Below, piece by piece: positions 25,336 through 34,017 of a DNA stretch of 50,535 bases. A program made the translations under genes and the position numbers. Source of the stretch: Desulfosarcina sp. (GTDB lineage: Bacteria; Desulfobacterota; Desulfobacteria; Desulfobacterales; Desulfosarcinaceae); assembly GCA_014237405.1 (NCBI GenBank), contig JABZFO010000064.1, forward strand, positions 1-50,535, in the 5' to 3' direction. How positions within the stretch are numbered: the first letter of the stretch is position 1; each line of letters opens with the position of its first letter. The notes under the pieces are model-generated. The model was not told the DNA's origin. It did not search any database and saw only the letters and a list, made by a program, of their open reading frames with translations.

Positions 25336-25803
25336 TTGGAAAGAATACCCATGACCAGAGAAGGGTACCAGGTGTTGAAAAAAGAGCTGGAGCACCTTAA
25401 ATCCGTCGAACGTCCCCGTGTCATCCGGGCCATTGAAGAGGCACGTTCCCATGGCGATCTCAGTGAAAATGCCGAATATGATGCAGCCAAAGAGCGTCAG
25501 GCCTTTATCGAAGGTCGGCTCAGCGACCTGGGATACAAACTGGGAAACGCTGAGATCATCGACGTGGACAACCTGCCCAAGGATCGGGCTGTCTTTGCCT
25601 GCACGGTGGTGCTTGAAAATGTTGATTCCGGCGAGGGTGTGGAATACCAACTGGTTGGCCCCGAGGAATCCAACATTGAAAAGGGCCGCATTTCGGTCAC
25701 CTCACCACTGGGAAAGGCCATCATCGGGAAAAAGCCCGGAGAAGAGATTGTGCTCAACGCACCGGGCGGAAAAAGACTCTACGAACTGGTGGACATATTG
25801 TAA
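25336..25803 (+). CDS. greA: Transcription elongation factor GreA
   Basis: A 155-aa factor that binds the RNA polymerase secondary channel and stimulates cleavage of backtracked transcripts. The N-terminal coiled coil has the catalytic-tip pattern GDLSENAEYDAAKERQ, and the C-terminal FKBP-like domain has VGPEESN and SPLGKAIIGKKPGEE. I chose TTG 25336 because GAGGAG lies at the right distance and it gives the common N-terminus MERIPM; ATG 25351 is the alternative. The gene leads greA-rpoZ-ttcA-folE2. The 228 bases between psd and the ribosome binding site hold no recognisable gene. Confidence 0.93.
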   Translation: MERIPMTREGYQVLKKELEHLKSVERPRVIRAIEEARSHGDLSENAEYDAAKERQAFIEGRLSDLGYKLGNAEIIDVDNLPKDRAVFACTVVLENVDSGEGVEYQLVGPEESNIEKGRISVTSPLGKAIIGKKPGEEIVLNAPGGKRLYELVDIL

Positions 25804-25817
25804 ACAGGAGGAATCTC

Positions 25818-26018
25818 GTGGCACGAATTACCGTTGAAGATTGTCTGGAAAAAGTACCGAACCGCTTCAAGTTGGTTCATATGACTGCCAAACGGGTACG
25901 GCAGATCCGTGAAGGCTCTGAATACCTGGTCAGCTCTCCGAAAAACGAGGACATTGTCGTCGCCCTTCGGGAGATTGCCGCCGGAAAGGTTGTGGAAAAG
26001 ACCGACGTCGAGCAATAG
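25818..26018 (+). CDS. rpoZ: RNA polymerase omega subunit
   Basis: A 66-aa omega subunit that helps assemble and stabilise RNA polymerase. The pattern ARITVEDCLEKVPNRFKLV and the helix TAKRVRQI match the family. The start is GTG 25818 with a perfect AGGAGG six bases upstream. It lies 14 bp after greA, an arrangement that places two polymerase-associated factors in one transcript. Intact. Confidence 0.92.
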   Translation: MARITVEDCLEKVPNRFKLVHMTAKRVRQIREGSEYLVSSPKNEDIVVALREIAAGKVVEKTDVEQ

Positions 26019-26042
26019 TCAGTCAAACCGGAAGAGTCCGCG

Positions 26043-26774
26043 TTGCCCCGGTACAACTACACATACAAAGCGCTGAACAGCCTGGTTGGAAAAGCCATCC
26101 ACCGCTACGACATGATCGAAAACGGTGACCGCATCGCTGTGGGACTGTCCGGCGGCAAGGACAGCCTGACGCTGCTGTGGGCACTGGCCGAACGGCGAAA
26201 GCGGGTACCGGTGCATTACGACCTGTGTCCCATTTATGTGGATCCCGGTTTTGATGGGGGGAGGGGCGAGGCACTGGCCGATACCTGCCGAGACCTGGGA
26301 TTTTTCCTCACGGTCGATCGAACCGATCACGGCATTGTCGCCCACAGCGCAGCGAATCGGGAAAACCCCTGTTTTCTCTGTGCTCGGCTCCGGCGCAAAC
26401 GACTGTTCGAAATTGCCGATGCCCTGGGCTGTGCCAAGCTGGCATTGGGGCATAACAAAGACGACATCATTGAAACCCTCTTTATCAATATTTGCTATGC
26501 CGGGGAGATCAGCACCATGGTGCCGCAACAGGAATTTTTCAACGGCCGGTTTACCATAATCCGGCCGCTGGCGATGGTCGAAGAAAAAAATATTCGCCGC
26601 TTTGCCAAGGCGAGGCAGTTTCCCGAATACAACAATCCGTGCCCCTCGGCCGGGATCACCAAACGCTCGGAAATCAAAACGATGCTGGAAGGGCTTTACC
26701 GAACCAACCGCAAGATCAAAGGCAATATCTACCGGGCCATGAGTCACGTGAAGATGGAGTACCTGTTGAAATAG
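26043..26774 (+). CDS. ttcA: TtcA-type tRNA thiolation ATPase
   Basis: A PP-loop ATP pyrophosphatase of 243 aa, most like TtcA, which makes 2-thiocytidine at position 32 of tRNA. The PP-loop is LSGGKDSLTLL near residues 34-44. CFLC (about 112-115) and a later Cys in NPCPSAG match cluster-binding cysteines, and LGHNKDDIIETL is typical. The start is TTG 26043 after GGAAGAG. It sits 24 bp after rpoZ. Other PP-loop thiolases share these motifs, so the modified base is inferred. Confidence 0.8.
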   Translation: MPRYNYTYKALNSLVGKAIHRYDMIENGDRIAVGLSGGKDSLTLLWALAERRKRVPVHYDLCPIYVDPGFDGGRGEALADTCRDLGFFLTVDRTDHGIVAHSAANRENPCFLCARLRRKRLFEIADALGCAKLALGHNKDDIIETLFINICYAGEISTMVPQQEFFNGRFTIIRPLAMVEEKNIRRFAKARQFPEYNNPCPSAGITKRSEIKTMLEGLYRTNRKIKGNIYRAMSHVKMEYLLK

Positions 26775-26795
26775 CCACCGTCAGGTAGTCAAATC

Positions 26796-27581
26796 ATGAA
26801 AGATGTACAAAATGAGCGGGATCACCGGAACATCCCCATCGACAAGGTAGGCATTAAAAACCTGCGCTACCCTATCCGCGTCAAAGACCGCCGCGATGGC
26901 TCCCAGAGCACCATTGCCTCCATCAACATGTACGTGGACCTGCCCCAGGAGTACAAGGGAACCCACATGAGCCGGTTCGTTGAAATGCTTCATTTGCTGA
27001 AACCGGAGATCTCGCTGAAAAAATTTTCGGTGCTGCTGGAGGCTATGAAAAAGATTCTGGTCGCCGCCTCGGCCCATATTGAAGTGAGCTTCCCTTATTT
27101 TATCGAAAAGCAGGCACCGGTGAGCAACGCCCCGGGTTTGATGGACTACAACTGCCGGATCATCGGCTCCAGCAATTCCCGCAACGAAATCGATCTGGTT
27201 TCGGAAGTCAATGTTCCCATCACCTCCGTATGCCCCTGTTCCAAGGAGATCTCAGACTTCGGTGCCCATAACCAGCGTGGCAGTGTCCAGCTCCAGACGC
27301 GCTTTAAAAAATTCATCTGGCTGGAGGACATGATCGAACTGGTCGAATCCTGTGCTTCCTGCGATGTCTTTTCGGTGCTGAAACGTGTTGATGAGAAGAG
27401 TGTGACGGAACAGGGCTTTTCCAATCCGAAATTCGTGGAGGATGTGGTCCGGGATATTTCAGAACGGCTCAATGCCGACGGCAACATCACCTGGTTCTCC
27501 GTCAGTGCTGAGAACTTCGAATCCATTCATAATCACAGCGCCTACGCTCACGTCACTCAGGGAGTCGTGCCGGCCAGCTGA
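26796..27581 (+). CDS. folE2: GTP cyclohydrolase FolE2 (type IB)
   Basis: A GTP cyclohydrolase of 261 aa, COG1469 (FolE2) family, producing dihydroneopterin triphosphate for folate synthesis. Family signatures are VGIKNLRYPI, the metal-site block TSVCPCSKEISDFGAHNQRG and the C-terminal IHNHSAYA. FolE2 enzymes can use metals other than zinc, which is helpful when zinc is bound by sulfide; that link is inference. It is 21 bp after ttcA and ends the operon. A repeat-filled convergent junction follows. Confidence 0.93.
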   Translation: MKDVQNERDHRNIPIDKVGIKNLRYPIRVKDRRDGSQSTIASINMYVDLPQEYKGTHMSRFVEMLHLLKPEISLKKFSVLLEAMKKILVAASAHIEVSFPYFIEKQAPVSNAPGLMDYNCRIIGSSNSRNEIDLVSEVNVPITSVCPCSKEISDFGAHNQRGSVQLQTRFKKFIWLEDMIELVESCASCDVFSVLKRVDEKSVTEQGFSNPKFVEDVVRDISERLNADGNITWFSVSAENFESIHNHSAYAHVTQGVVPAS

Positions 27582-27583
27582 GG

Positions 27584-27676
27584 AAGCTCACAGCTGAAAG
27601 CTGATAGCTCATAGAAAAGCCCAAAGATCCGACTTCTGTCTTCCGACATCAGACCTCCGTCCTCAGTCATCCGACA
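27584..27676. repeat. Degenerate intergenic repeats at a second convergent junction
   Basis: 27584-27614 consists of AGCTCACAGCTGAAAGCTG-like units. 27629-27676 consists of CCGACTTCTGTCTTCCGACA-like units, of the same style and orientation as the block at 20323-20357. The region lies between folE2 (plus) and the sigma-54 regulator (minus), again at converging 3' ends. The last bases run into the shifted-frame end of the regulator gene. Confidence 0.65.
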
Positions 27677-27715
27677 ACCTATCTGACGCTGGTCTCGATT
27701 TTCAGGTTGTATTTG

Positions 27716-29029
27716 TCAATCTTGGCGTGGAGGGTAGGCCTGGACATGCCAAGCAGTTTGGCGGCCTGGGATCGGTTTCCACCGGTGAGATTCAGCCAGG
27801 CTGCGAATCCAGGCACGGATATTGTCGTCGCAGGCGTTTTCGTTCAGATGGTGGCTTTTGGCATCACCACCGGTTGCGTGGGTGATGTCCGCCAGGCTCA
27901 ATGGAGCGCCCCGGTTGAAGATCAGCGCTTTCTGAAGGGTGTTGGACAGTTCCCGAATGTTTCCCGGCCAGGGGCTGGAGACCAGCATGGACAGGGTTTC
28001 CCGGGAGATCCCCGGGTTCTCGATGCCCAGTTCCGCGGAGAAGCGGGTGAGAAAATAGTCGGCCAGCAGGGGGACGTCGCCGGTGCGGTCCCGAAGGGAC
28101 GGCAACCAGATGGTGATCACCTTGAGCCGGTAGTAAAGATCCTCCCGGAACTGGCCACTGGCAATCAGGTGCTCCAGATCCCGGTTGGTGGCAGCGACAA
28201 TCCTCACATCCACCGGGATCGTTTCACGGCCCCCCAGCCGTTCGATGCTTTTTTCCTGGAGCAGCCGCAGCATTTTTGCCTGCAGGTTCAACGGCATGTC
28301 GCCGATTTCGTCCAGTAAGACCGTGCCGCCACTGGCCTGTTCGATTTTGCCTACCCGGCGGTGGTTGGCGCCGGTAAATGCGCCTTTTTCATAGCCGAAC
28401 AGTTCACTTTCCAGCAGGGTGTCGGGAATGGCCACACAGTTAATCACCAGAAACGGTTTTTCCGATCGCGTGCTGTGCTGGTATATGGCTCGGGCTGCCA
28501 GTTCCTTGCCGGAACCGGATTCGCCGCGGATCAGCACGGTGGCGTCCGTGGCCGACACCCGGCCGATGGCTTTATACACCTCCTGCATGGGCGGGCTTTT
28601 ACCGATGATGGCCTCTCCATGAGTCTTGTCCGGCGACACGTCCATGTCCACCGGTGAGCGCATGAAACGACCGGCCTCCAGTGCCTGACGGATGGTGGAG
28701 AGCATCTGCGGAATATCAAAGGGTTTGGTCACATAATCGAAGGCGCCCATCTTGGTGGCCTCGATGGCTGTATCCGTGGTGCCATAAGCGGTCATGATAA
28801 TTACCGGCAACTTTTGCTCGAACTGGTGGATCTGCCTGAAGGTTTCCAGCCCGTTCATTCCCGGAAGACGCAAATCAAGTATAACCAGATCGGGCACCGA
28901 TTCCTTGATCATCCGGATGCCGGCTTCGCCGGACGCGGCGGTGCGGATATGGTAGCCCTCTTCCTTTAACAGCCGCTCGAAACTGATTCGAAGTTGATCA
29001 TCATCATCAATAATCAGTATGGTGTTCAC
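27716..29029 (-). CDS. Sigma-54-dependent response regulator (NtrC family) with damaged C-terminus
   Basis: An NtrC-type activator: receiver (IDDDD near residues 7-11, phospho-acceptor Asp52, Lys in TKPF), then AAA+ domain with GESGSGKE, GAFTGA loop and LLDEIGD. It should end in a Fis-type helix-turn-helix. In the reading frame that domain is lost: after DDNIRAWIR the protein ends with about 30 unrelated residues. The other frame reads LTGGNRSQAAKLLGMSRP then TLHAKIDKYNLKIETSVR, stopping at 27679. Linker sequence is missing between the two at about 27789-27810, so a frameshifting deletion is inferred. GTG 29029 has AAAGGAGG upstream and overlaps the kinase stop (GTGA). Confidence 0.9.
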   Translation of the reverse strand: MNTILIIDDDDQLRISFERLLKEEGYHIRTAASGEAGIRMIKESVPDLVILDLRLPGMNGLETFRQIHQFEQKLPVIIMTAYGTTDTAIEATKMGAFDYVTKPFDIPQMLSTIRQALEAGRFMRSPVDMDVSPDKTHGEAIIGKSPPMQEVYKAIGRVSATDATVLIRGESGSGKELAARAIYQHSTRSEKPFLVINCVAIPDTLLESELFGYEKGAFTGANHRRVGKIEQASGGTVLLDEIGDMPLNLQAKMLRLLQEKSIERLGGRETIPVDVRIVAATNRDLEHLIASGQFREDLYYRLKVITIWLPSLRDRTGDVPLLADYFLTRFSAELGIENPGISRETLSMLVSSPWPGNIRELSNTLQKALIFNRGAPLSLADITHATGGDAKSHHLNENACDDNIRAWIRSLAESHRWKPIPGRQTAWHVQAYPPRQD

Positions 29030-30510
29030 CGGTTTCCTCCTTTAGCGAGGCCCTTAAGCGGAAGGACAATGGAAAAGGTTGTCCCTCGGCCTTCCACCGA
29101 CGTTACATCGACGCTTCCTCCGTGCTCCCGGATGATCCTGGAAACAATGCTCAACCCTAAGCCCGTCCCCTCTTCTTTGGTGGTGAAAAATGGATCGAAG
29201 ATTTTTTTTACATAGGCGGCAGAGATGCCGGGACCGTTGTCGGTAATACGGATCACTGCCTGTTTCCGGTCAAGTGTGTTGCCGAGCATGGTTTCATAGA
29301 TGTCTATGGTGCCGCCGCCGGTCATGGATTCACAGGCGTTGATAATCAGGTTCACCAACACCTCCTTGAACTGATCCGGATCCGCATCGACGGCAGGAAG
29401 GATTTTCTTGCGGTGGACCGTGGCCTTGACATGATAGGACTCAAGGCGGTAGCAGAGGAGCTGGATGGCGGTATCCACTACAGTGGAAGGGCTCAAGGGT
29501 TGCATTTTAAGTTTGGGTGGCCGGGAAAATTCTAGGAAATTCTGGACGACGGTGTCGATATGGCGGATCTCTTCGGAGATCACGTCAAAGTCTTCCTTCT
29601 GGGAGCCGGAGATATTCAAAGAACGACTCAGGGAGAACAGGCGCATCTTGACCGAGGTGAAGGGATTACGCACACTATGGGCCATGCCCGCCGCCAGTTT
29701 ACCCACCAGGGCCAGTTTTTCTGCCTGCAGCAGGTTCTCCCGGCTTTTTTCCAGTTCCACCTGGGTATGGCCCACATCTTCGATGAGGCCGCGGACGCTC
29801 TGTCTCAGGATCTTGACATCGTTGCCGGAAAACTCGATTTTTTCATGGCGGCTGGCTTCCATGATCAGGGCGCGAACGGGATTGAGAATCTGGTAGACCA
29901 GCAGGTAGGCGAGCAGCAAAAGCAGCAGGATATGGGTGACGATGACCGCCATGGCCATGTCCCGCAGCCGCGCCGCTTGGATCAGGGCATCCTCCTTGGC
30001 CGTAGTAATGGCGCGGGTATGCTCCTGCTTGTAATCTTCGCACATCTGGAGGATGGAGAAGAAACGGCTGCGGACCGCTTCGTTCAGCTTGGAGCCGAAT
30101 TGCACGTTTCCGAGTTCGTAATGGTCGATCACCTTGTTTTTCTCGCGAATATAGTGGTTATATTCTTCGGCGATTCGATCGATGGCTTTTTTTTGGTCCG
30201 ACGTTTGGGCCAGTGCCCGGGCCTGGCCCAGTTGTTCGCTGAACATGCGCCGATATTTATCGAGCTGATCGAGCCAGTTTAGATTACCGTCCAGAAAGTA
30301 ATAGGAGACGTATCCTTTCTGGTTGACTAGGGCGATTTCAAGGGATTCGGCACTTCGAAAGGCCACCAGATTTTCGTCAGTGATGGTGGTCAGCACCCCT
30401 TCGATGCTGTAGGAATACCAGACCATGACCGCCGCACCGGATAGGGTAACCAGGAAAATGGCGGCCATGTGAATATAAATTCGGTTTTTCAGGCTGATGC
30501 GGGACCACAT
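29026..30510 (-). CDS. Membrane sensor histidine kinase
   Basis: A kinase of 494 aa, coupled to the sigma-54 regulator (four-base overlap). TM1 (about 14-34) and TM2 (about 188-210) flank a periplasmic helical region of about 150 aa. A HAMP-like segment and coiled coil follow, then HisKA with GMAHSVRNP (His278) and a full HATPase_c: INACESM, DNGPGIS, FFTTKEEGTGLGLS. The H-box has Ser in place of the usual Glu/Asp, as in one kinase subfamily. ATG 30510 is preferred (AAAGGAA six bases upstream); GTG 30525 overlaps the upstream gene. Signal unknown. Confidence 0.9.
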   Translation of the reverse strand: MWSRISLKNRIYIHMAAIFLVTLSGAAVMVWYSYSIEGVLTTITDENLVAFRSAESLEIALVNQKGYVSYYFLDGNLNWLDQLDKYRRMFSEQLGQARALAQTSDQKKAIDRIAEEYNHYIREKNKVIDHYELGNVQFGSKLNEAVRSRFFSILQMCEDYKQEHTRAITTAKEDALIQAARLRDMAMAVIVTHILLLLLLAYLLVYQILNPVRALIMEASRHEKIEFSGNDVKILRQSVRGLIEDVGHTQVELEKSRENLLQAEKLALVGKLAAGMAHSVRNPFTSVKMRLFSLSRSLNISGSQKEDFDVISEEIRHIDTVVQNFLEFSRPPKLKMQPLSPSTVVDTAIQLLCYRLESYHVKATVHRKKILPAVDADPDQFKEVLVNLIINACESMTGGGTIDIYETMLGNTLDRKQAVIRITDNGPGISAAYVKKIFDPFFTTKEEGTGLGLSIVSRIIREHGGSVDVTSVEGRGTTFSIVLPLKGLAKGGNR

Positions 30511-30521
30511 GAGCGTTCCTT

Positions 30522-33029
30522 TCACCCGGTTGGCGCCAAAGGTTCGGCCAGGAGGGTGTCGATCTGCTTCAGAATCTGTCCCCGATAGCGATCTACCATG
30601 GTGGGATTGGCCATGATCATGTCCAGCTGACGCGTGTGGATGGTCAGGTAACCAAGGATTTTCAGCTTTTGAATCATCGTTTCGGTATCGTACTGCTCGA
30701 TTCTGGCCCTGAGGGAATCTTTGGTTATCTCGGTCCGGAAACCCTGGGTGTCAAGGATCTCTTCCACGAACCGCACCCGCTTCAACCGCCGGTTGAAATC
30801 CGCCGCCCCGCCTTTGAACTGGAAGCTGACGTAGTTTTCCGTGGTTCGATCGCCCACCAGGGCTTCGGTGATGCAAAAATGGAATCCGAGCCTGGACTGG
30901 AGGCTGCAGTAGTCCTTCGATAGCATAAAATAATTGCGGTTGGCCATGGTGGTTCGCACCGTGGGAAGCAGGGCCTGGTTCTGGGTGGCCTGGAACATGA
31001 CTGAAACGAAGCCTTTGCCGTCCACCGGCGGCGGACCCTCCCACGGAAAGGCGGTAATTCCTGCCCACAGGGCCAGCATGGGGATGGATGCCACATTGTC
31101 GATATCCACAAAACGATCGCCGACCACATCCGCCTTAAAGCCATCATCCAGGTTCAGCACCCACCACTGCATGGGAATCTGCGCCCGTAGCTGCTTTGAA
31201 GAGCGTTCGGGGAAATGGTGAGCTTTGCCGAATCGGAACATTTCATGAACGCTTTTCTCGTGACAAAACCGGGTGATGTCGTGAAGGGTCTGGCAATTGG
31301 AGGCCTTGAAGGACGGGCTGTCCGGATCCAGCAGATTCAGGGGGGTAATCAGGCTCGCGGCATCGGAGAGAATTTTGTAAATCGGGGTATCCTTCATCAA
31401 GGCTCTCGGCACCTGCCCATCGGTCCTGTCCATCAAATCCTGGATCCGTCCCGGATAGATTCGGCAGGCATCGGCGTCAACCGTGACTAATTCTTGATCG
31501 GCCAGGTGCGCCACGACATCGGCAGCGCCAAACAGCGCCGGCAACTTGAATTCTCTGGCCACATTGGCCAGGTGCCCGGTGATGCTGCCTTTTTCGCTGA
31601 TCACTGCCGATGCCCGGGGCAGCAGCGCCGCCCAGCGCGCCAGGGCGCGGTCGGTGACCAGCACCGCCCCGGTGGGAAATTGGAGGGCATCCACATCTTT
31701 CATCACTAGGTAAACCGGTCCTGCGGCCACGCCGGGAGAGGCGGTAATACCGCCCTGGAACAGTACCGGCGGCAGATCGTCATGATTGACAGGAGCGGGC
31801 AAGCGGACCGGGACATCGGCGATGACCTGCAGGGGGCGGCATTGCAAAAGGATGATTTCGCCGGACTGATCGATGGCCCATTCGATGTCCTGGGGGCGGC
31901 CATAGTAATCTTCTATTTTAACGGCCAGGGCGGCCAGATCAAGCGCCTGCTGGTCCGTGAGTGAGGCGGTGGTCATCTCCGAACCGGTGTCGTCCAGTCG
32001 ACACACCCCTTCTTCCGGGTCACAGATGTATTTTTTCTCTTTGACGGCGATTTCCCGGTGCGTCACCGAAAGGGCAGGGAGCTTTGCCACCTGAAAGAGG
32101 TCCGTGGCCGTGGTGCCGTCCACCACCGCCTTGGGCAGTCCCCAGGCCGAATTGATTACCACCGACCGGTCCCGGATATTCATGGGGTTGGCGGAATAGA
32201 GCACCCCGCCGCAGACGGCATCCACCATCTGAATTACACCCACGCACATCTCCGTCTCTTCGTCAGAAATACCCCGGTTGAACCGGTAGGCCATTACTGC
32301 CGGGGAGTAGGCGGCCGCCACGATCTGTTTGTAGGTTTCGATCAGATGATTTTTGGAAATGTTAAGCGCGCTGTGATAGAGGCCGGCAAAGGAGGTTCCC
32401 TCCCGGTCTTCGTTCAGGGCGCTGCTGCGCACGGCCAGTTGAACGTCTTTCTGTTGGCGCGCCGCCAGTTCACGGCATGCCCCCGTAATGGCCGCTTCAA
32501 GATCATGGGGAAGCGGCGCATTCTGGATCAATTGCCGGATGTCGGCGCTGATGGTGTAGAGTCGATGGTGGCCCCCCTCCTCTGCGCTCTGGATACGCCG
32601 TTGAATTTCCACCTTCAGGTCGTCGTGATCTAGAAAATGGCGGAATGCACTGGCGGTGACCACAAAGCCGTCCGGCACCTTCAGGTGGAGCCGGTTGGCC
32701 ATTTCACCGATATTGGCCATTTTCATGCCCGCCTGATCCGCATGGGATTTGTCCAAGGCAGAAACATGAAGAATATAGTTTCCGGCCGTTACCGTTGTGC
32801 GGTCGGGATTCACCAACGATTCCAGGGACAACCGGGTGGATTCCAAACGTGATGACAGGGCCTTGTATTTGCCGGGGGCCAGGGCATCCATGTGTTTGAC
32901 AATCTGGTAGACCCGGGTGTAAGCCCCCATGGTGCGCGAGCGGATGAACTTCATACCAAAGGGGAAAGTACCCTCCATGGCCTTTTCCACCTCGCTCATG
33001 ATTTCAAGGGCCTGATTGTTGGCATTCAA
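30522..33029 (-). CDS. PEP-synthase/PPDK-like phosphotransfer protein with unusual C-terminal domain
   Basis: A large protein (835 aa from TTG 33029). A helical N-terminal domain of about 100 aa leads to a pyruvate-phosphate-dikinase-type ATP-binding domain (about 100-405: MKMANIGEMANRLHLKVPDG, AVRSSALNED, DIEWAIDQSGEIILLQCRPL). A swivelling phosphohistidine domain follows, with KGSITGHLANVAREF as the probable His loop. The usual TIM-barrel PEP/pyruvate domain is absent; about 300 aa of unassigned sequence follow. Coding-like sequence continues 25 codons upstream of the TTG (to 33104) without a usual start codon, so the true 5' end seems lost. It heads the operon with a kinase and sigma-54 regulator. 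Confidence 0.8.
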   Translation of the reverse strand: MNANNQALEIMSEVEKAMEGTFPFGMKFIRSRTMGAYTRVYQIVKHMDALAPGKYKALSSRLESTRLSLESLVNPDRTTVTAGNYILHVSALDKSHADQAGMKMANIGEMANRLHLKVPDGFVVTASAFRHFLDHDDLKVEIQRRIQSAEEGGHHRLYTISADIRQLIQNAPLPHDLEAAITGACRELAARQQKDVQLAVRSSALNEDREGTSFAGLYHSALNISKNHLIETYKQIVAAAYSPAVMAYRFNRGISDEETEMCVGVIQMVDAVCGGVLYSANPMNIRDRSVVINSAWGLPKAVVDGTTATDLFQVAKLPALSVTHREIAVKEKKYICDPEEGVCRLDDTGSEMTTASLTDQQALDLAALAVKIEDYYGRPQDIEWAIDQSGEIILLQCRPLQVIADVPVRLPAPVNHDDLPPVLFQGGITASPGVAAGPVYLVMKDVDALQFPTGAVLVTDRALARWAALLPRASAVISEKGSITGHLANVAREFKLPALFGAADVVAHLADQELVTVDADACRIYPGRIQDLMDRTDGQVPRALMKDTPIYKILSDAASLITPLNLLDPDSPSFKASNCQTLHDITRFCHEKSVHEMFRFGKAHHFPERSSKQLRAQIPMQWWVLNLDDGFKADVVGDRFVDIDNVASIPMLALWAGITAFPWEGPPPVDGKGFVSVMFQATQNQALLPTVRTTMANRNYFMLSKDYCSLQSRLGFHFCITEALVGDRTTENYVSFQFKGGAADFNRRLKRVRFVEEILDTQGFRTEITKDSLRARIEQYDTETMIQKLKILGYLTIHTRQLDMIMANPTMVDRYRGQILKQIDTLLAEPLAPTG

Positions 33030-33260
33030 CAGCAGCTTGAACTGATGGTAGCGTGACTGGAATTCAAGCCGAAGGGCCCGGGCCTCTTCTTCGTCAATTT
33101 GTGGTCAATCTCTGCGTTATGCTCAATCTGTTTTATATAAAGATCGGGTTTATCCTCGGAATATCAACTATATGCCTGTGGTAAATTTTTTCGCATGCCT
33201 TGATCTTGAACGAAAATCCTCGTTTCTGGACGGACACTCTTCAAGCCGGATTTTTTAATG

Positions 33261-33300
33261 AACCGGACCGACGAAACGGTGACCGTCCATCGATCCGGTT
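33261..33300. terminator. Inverted repeat downstream of the TauE/SafE operon
   Basis: Arms AACCGGA (33261-33267) and TCCGGTT (33294-33300) flank a smaller palindrome ACGGTGACCGT (33273-33283 approximately). It lies about 30 bases past the stop of the minus-strand membrane protein gene. No T-run follows on the minus strand, so terminator function is only possible. The surrounding 33105-33330 contains no gene that I can support. Confidence 0.35.
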
Positions 33301-33330
33301 TTCATTGGCATGGTTTGTTGTCCGCGAGGA

Positions 33331-34017
33331 TCAGTGTTCCAGTCGCAATCCCCAGCCTTCGAACAGATACATGATGCCGAATCCGTACCACAGGGTATAG
33401 ATCACGTAGAAGATCAGGGAGAAAAGCACCACACCGATGCGCTCGGAAATCTTCTGACCCTCAATGCCATAATAGTTGTAGGAGGTCTCTACCGCTTTCT
33501 TCTTGACCGTCTCGGCGATTTTGGCCGCATTGAATTGTTTCTGCTGTTTCAGGTCAAAATCCATAGCCTTGAGGGCACTCCACCAGTTGTAGAGCACCCT
33601 CTTTTCCGCATAGCCGTATTTGGCCGAGACGGAGGCACCGTCGTTGTCGTACATATACTGGGCATCGTCAAGGCAATGGGTCAGAATTTGAACCAGGTTT
33701 CCGGTGACCGTGAGTTCAGCCCCGTTTTGGCCCACCCGGGCCCCGGCTTGCATGAAAAGGGGAACGGTCTGCTGCGCCTGCGTCTCGCTTTTCATGGCCA
33801 GCGTGATGGTCAAATCCGGGGTCTGAATGGTTTTTACATCTTCACGAACCGCATCAATATAGTATGCGGATCCCTTGGAAATGGAGTTGTAAAGGTTGTC
33901 GAGATATTCCAGGCCGTTCTTTCCGCCGAACAGCGGCATGAAGATGGCGACGAAAACGATGGCGAACAGAACCATCAAAACACTACCCATCATGAATTTC
34001 GGTTTGTTGGCGATCAT
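33331..34017 (-). CDS. Membrane protein accompanying the TauE/SafE permease
   Basis: Family not recognised by name. This 228-aa protein has an N-terminal membrane segment (about 11-30), a large extracytoplasmic part of about 155 aa, and a C-terminal hydrophobic segment (about 198-222, VVLFSLIFYVIYTLWYGFG). Its start overlaps the permease stop by four bases, so the two are translationally coupled. It is probably an accessory or sensory partner of the permease; that is inference from position. It contains only one Cys and no catalytic motif that I recognise. Confidence 0.7.
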   Translation of the reverse strand: MIANKPKFMMGSVLMVLFAIVFVAIFMPLFGGKNGLEYLDNLYNSISKGSAYYIDAVREDVKTIQTPDLTITLAMKSETQAQQTVPLFMQAGARVGQNGAELTVTGNLVQILTHCLDDAQYMYDNDGASVSAKYGYAEKRVLYNWWSALKAMDFDLKQQKQFNAAKIAETVKKKAVETSYNYYGIEGQKISERIGVVLFSLIFYVIYTLWYGFGIMYLFEGWGLRLEH

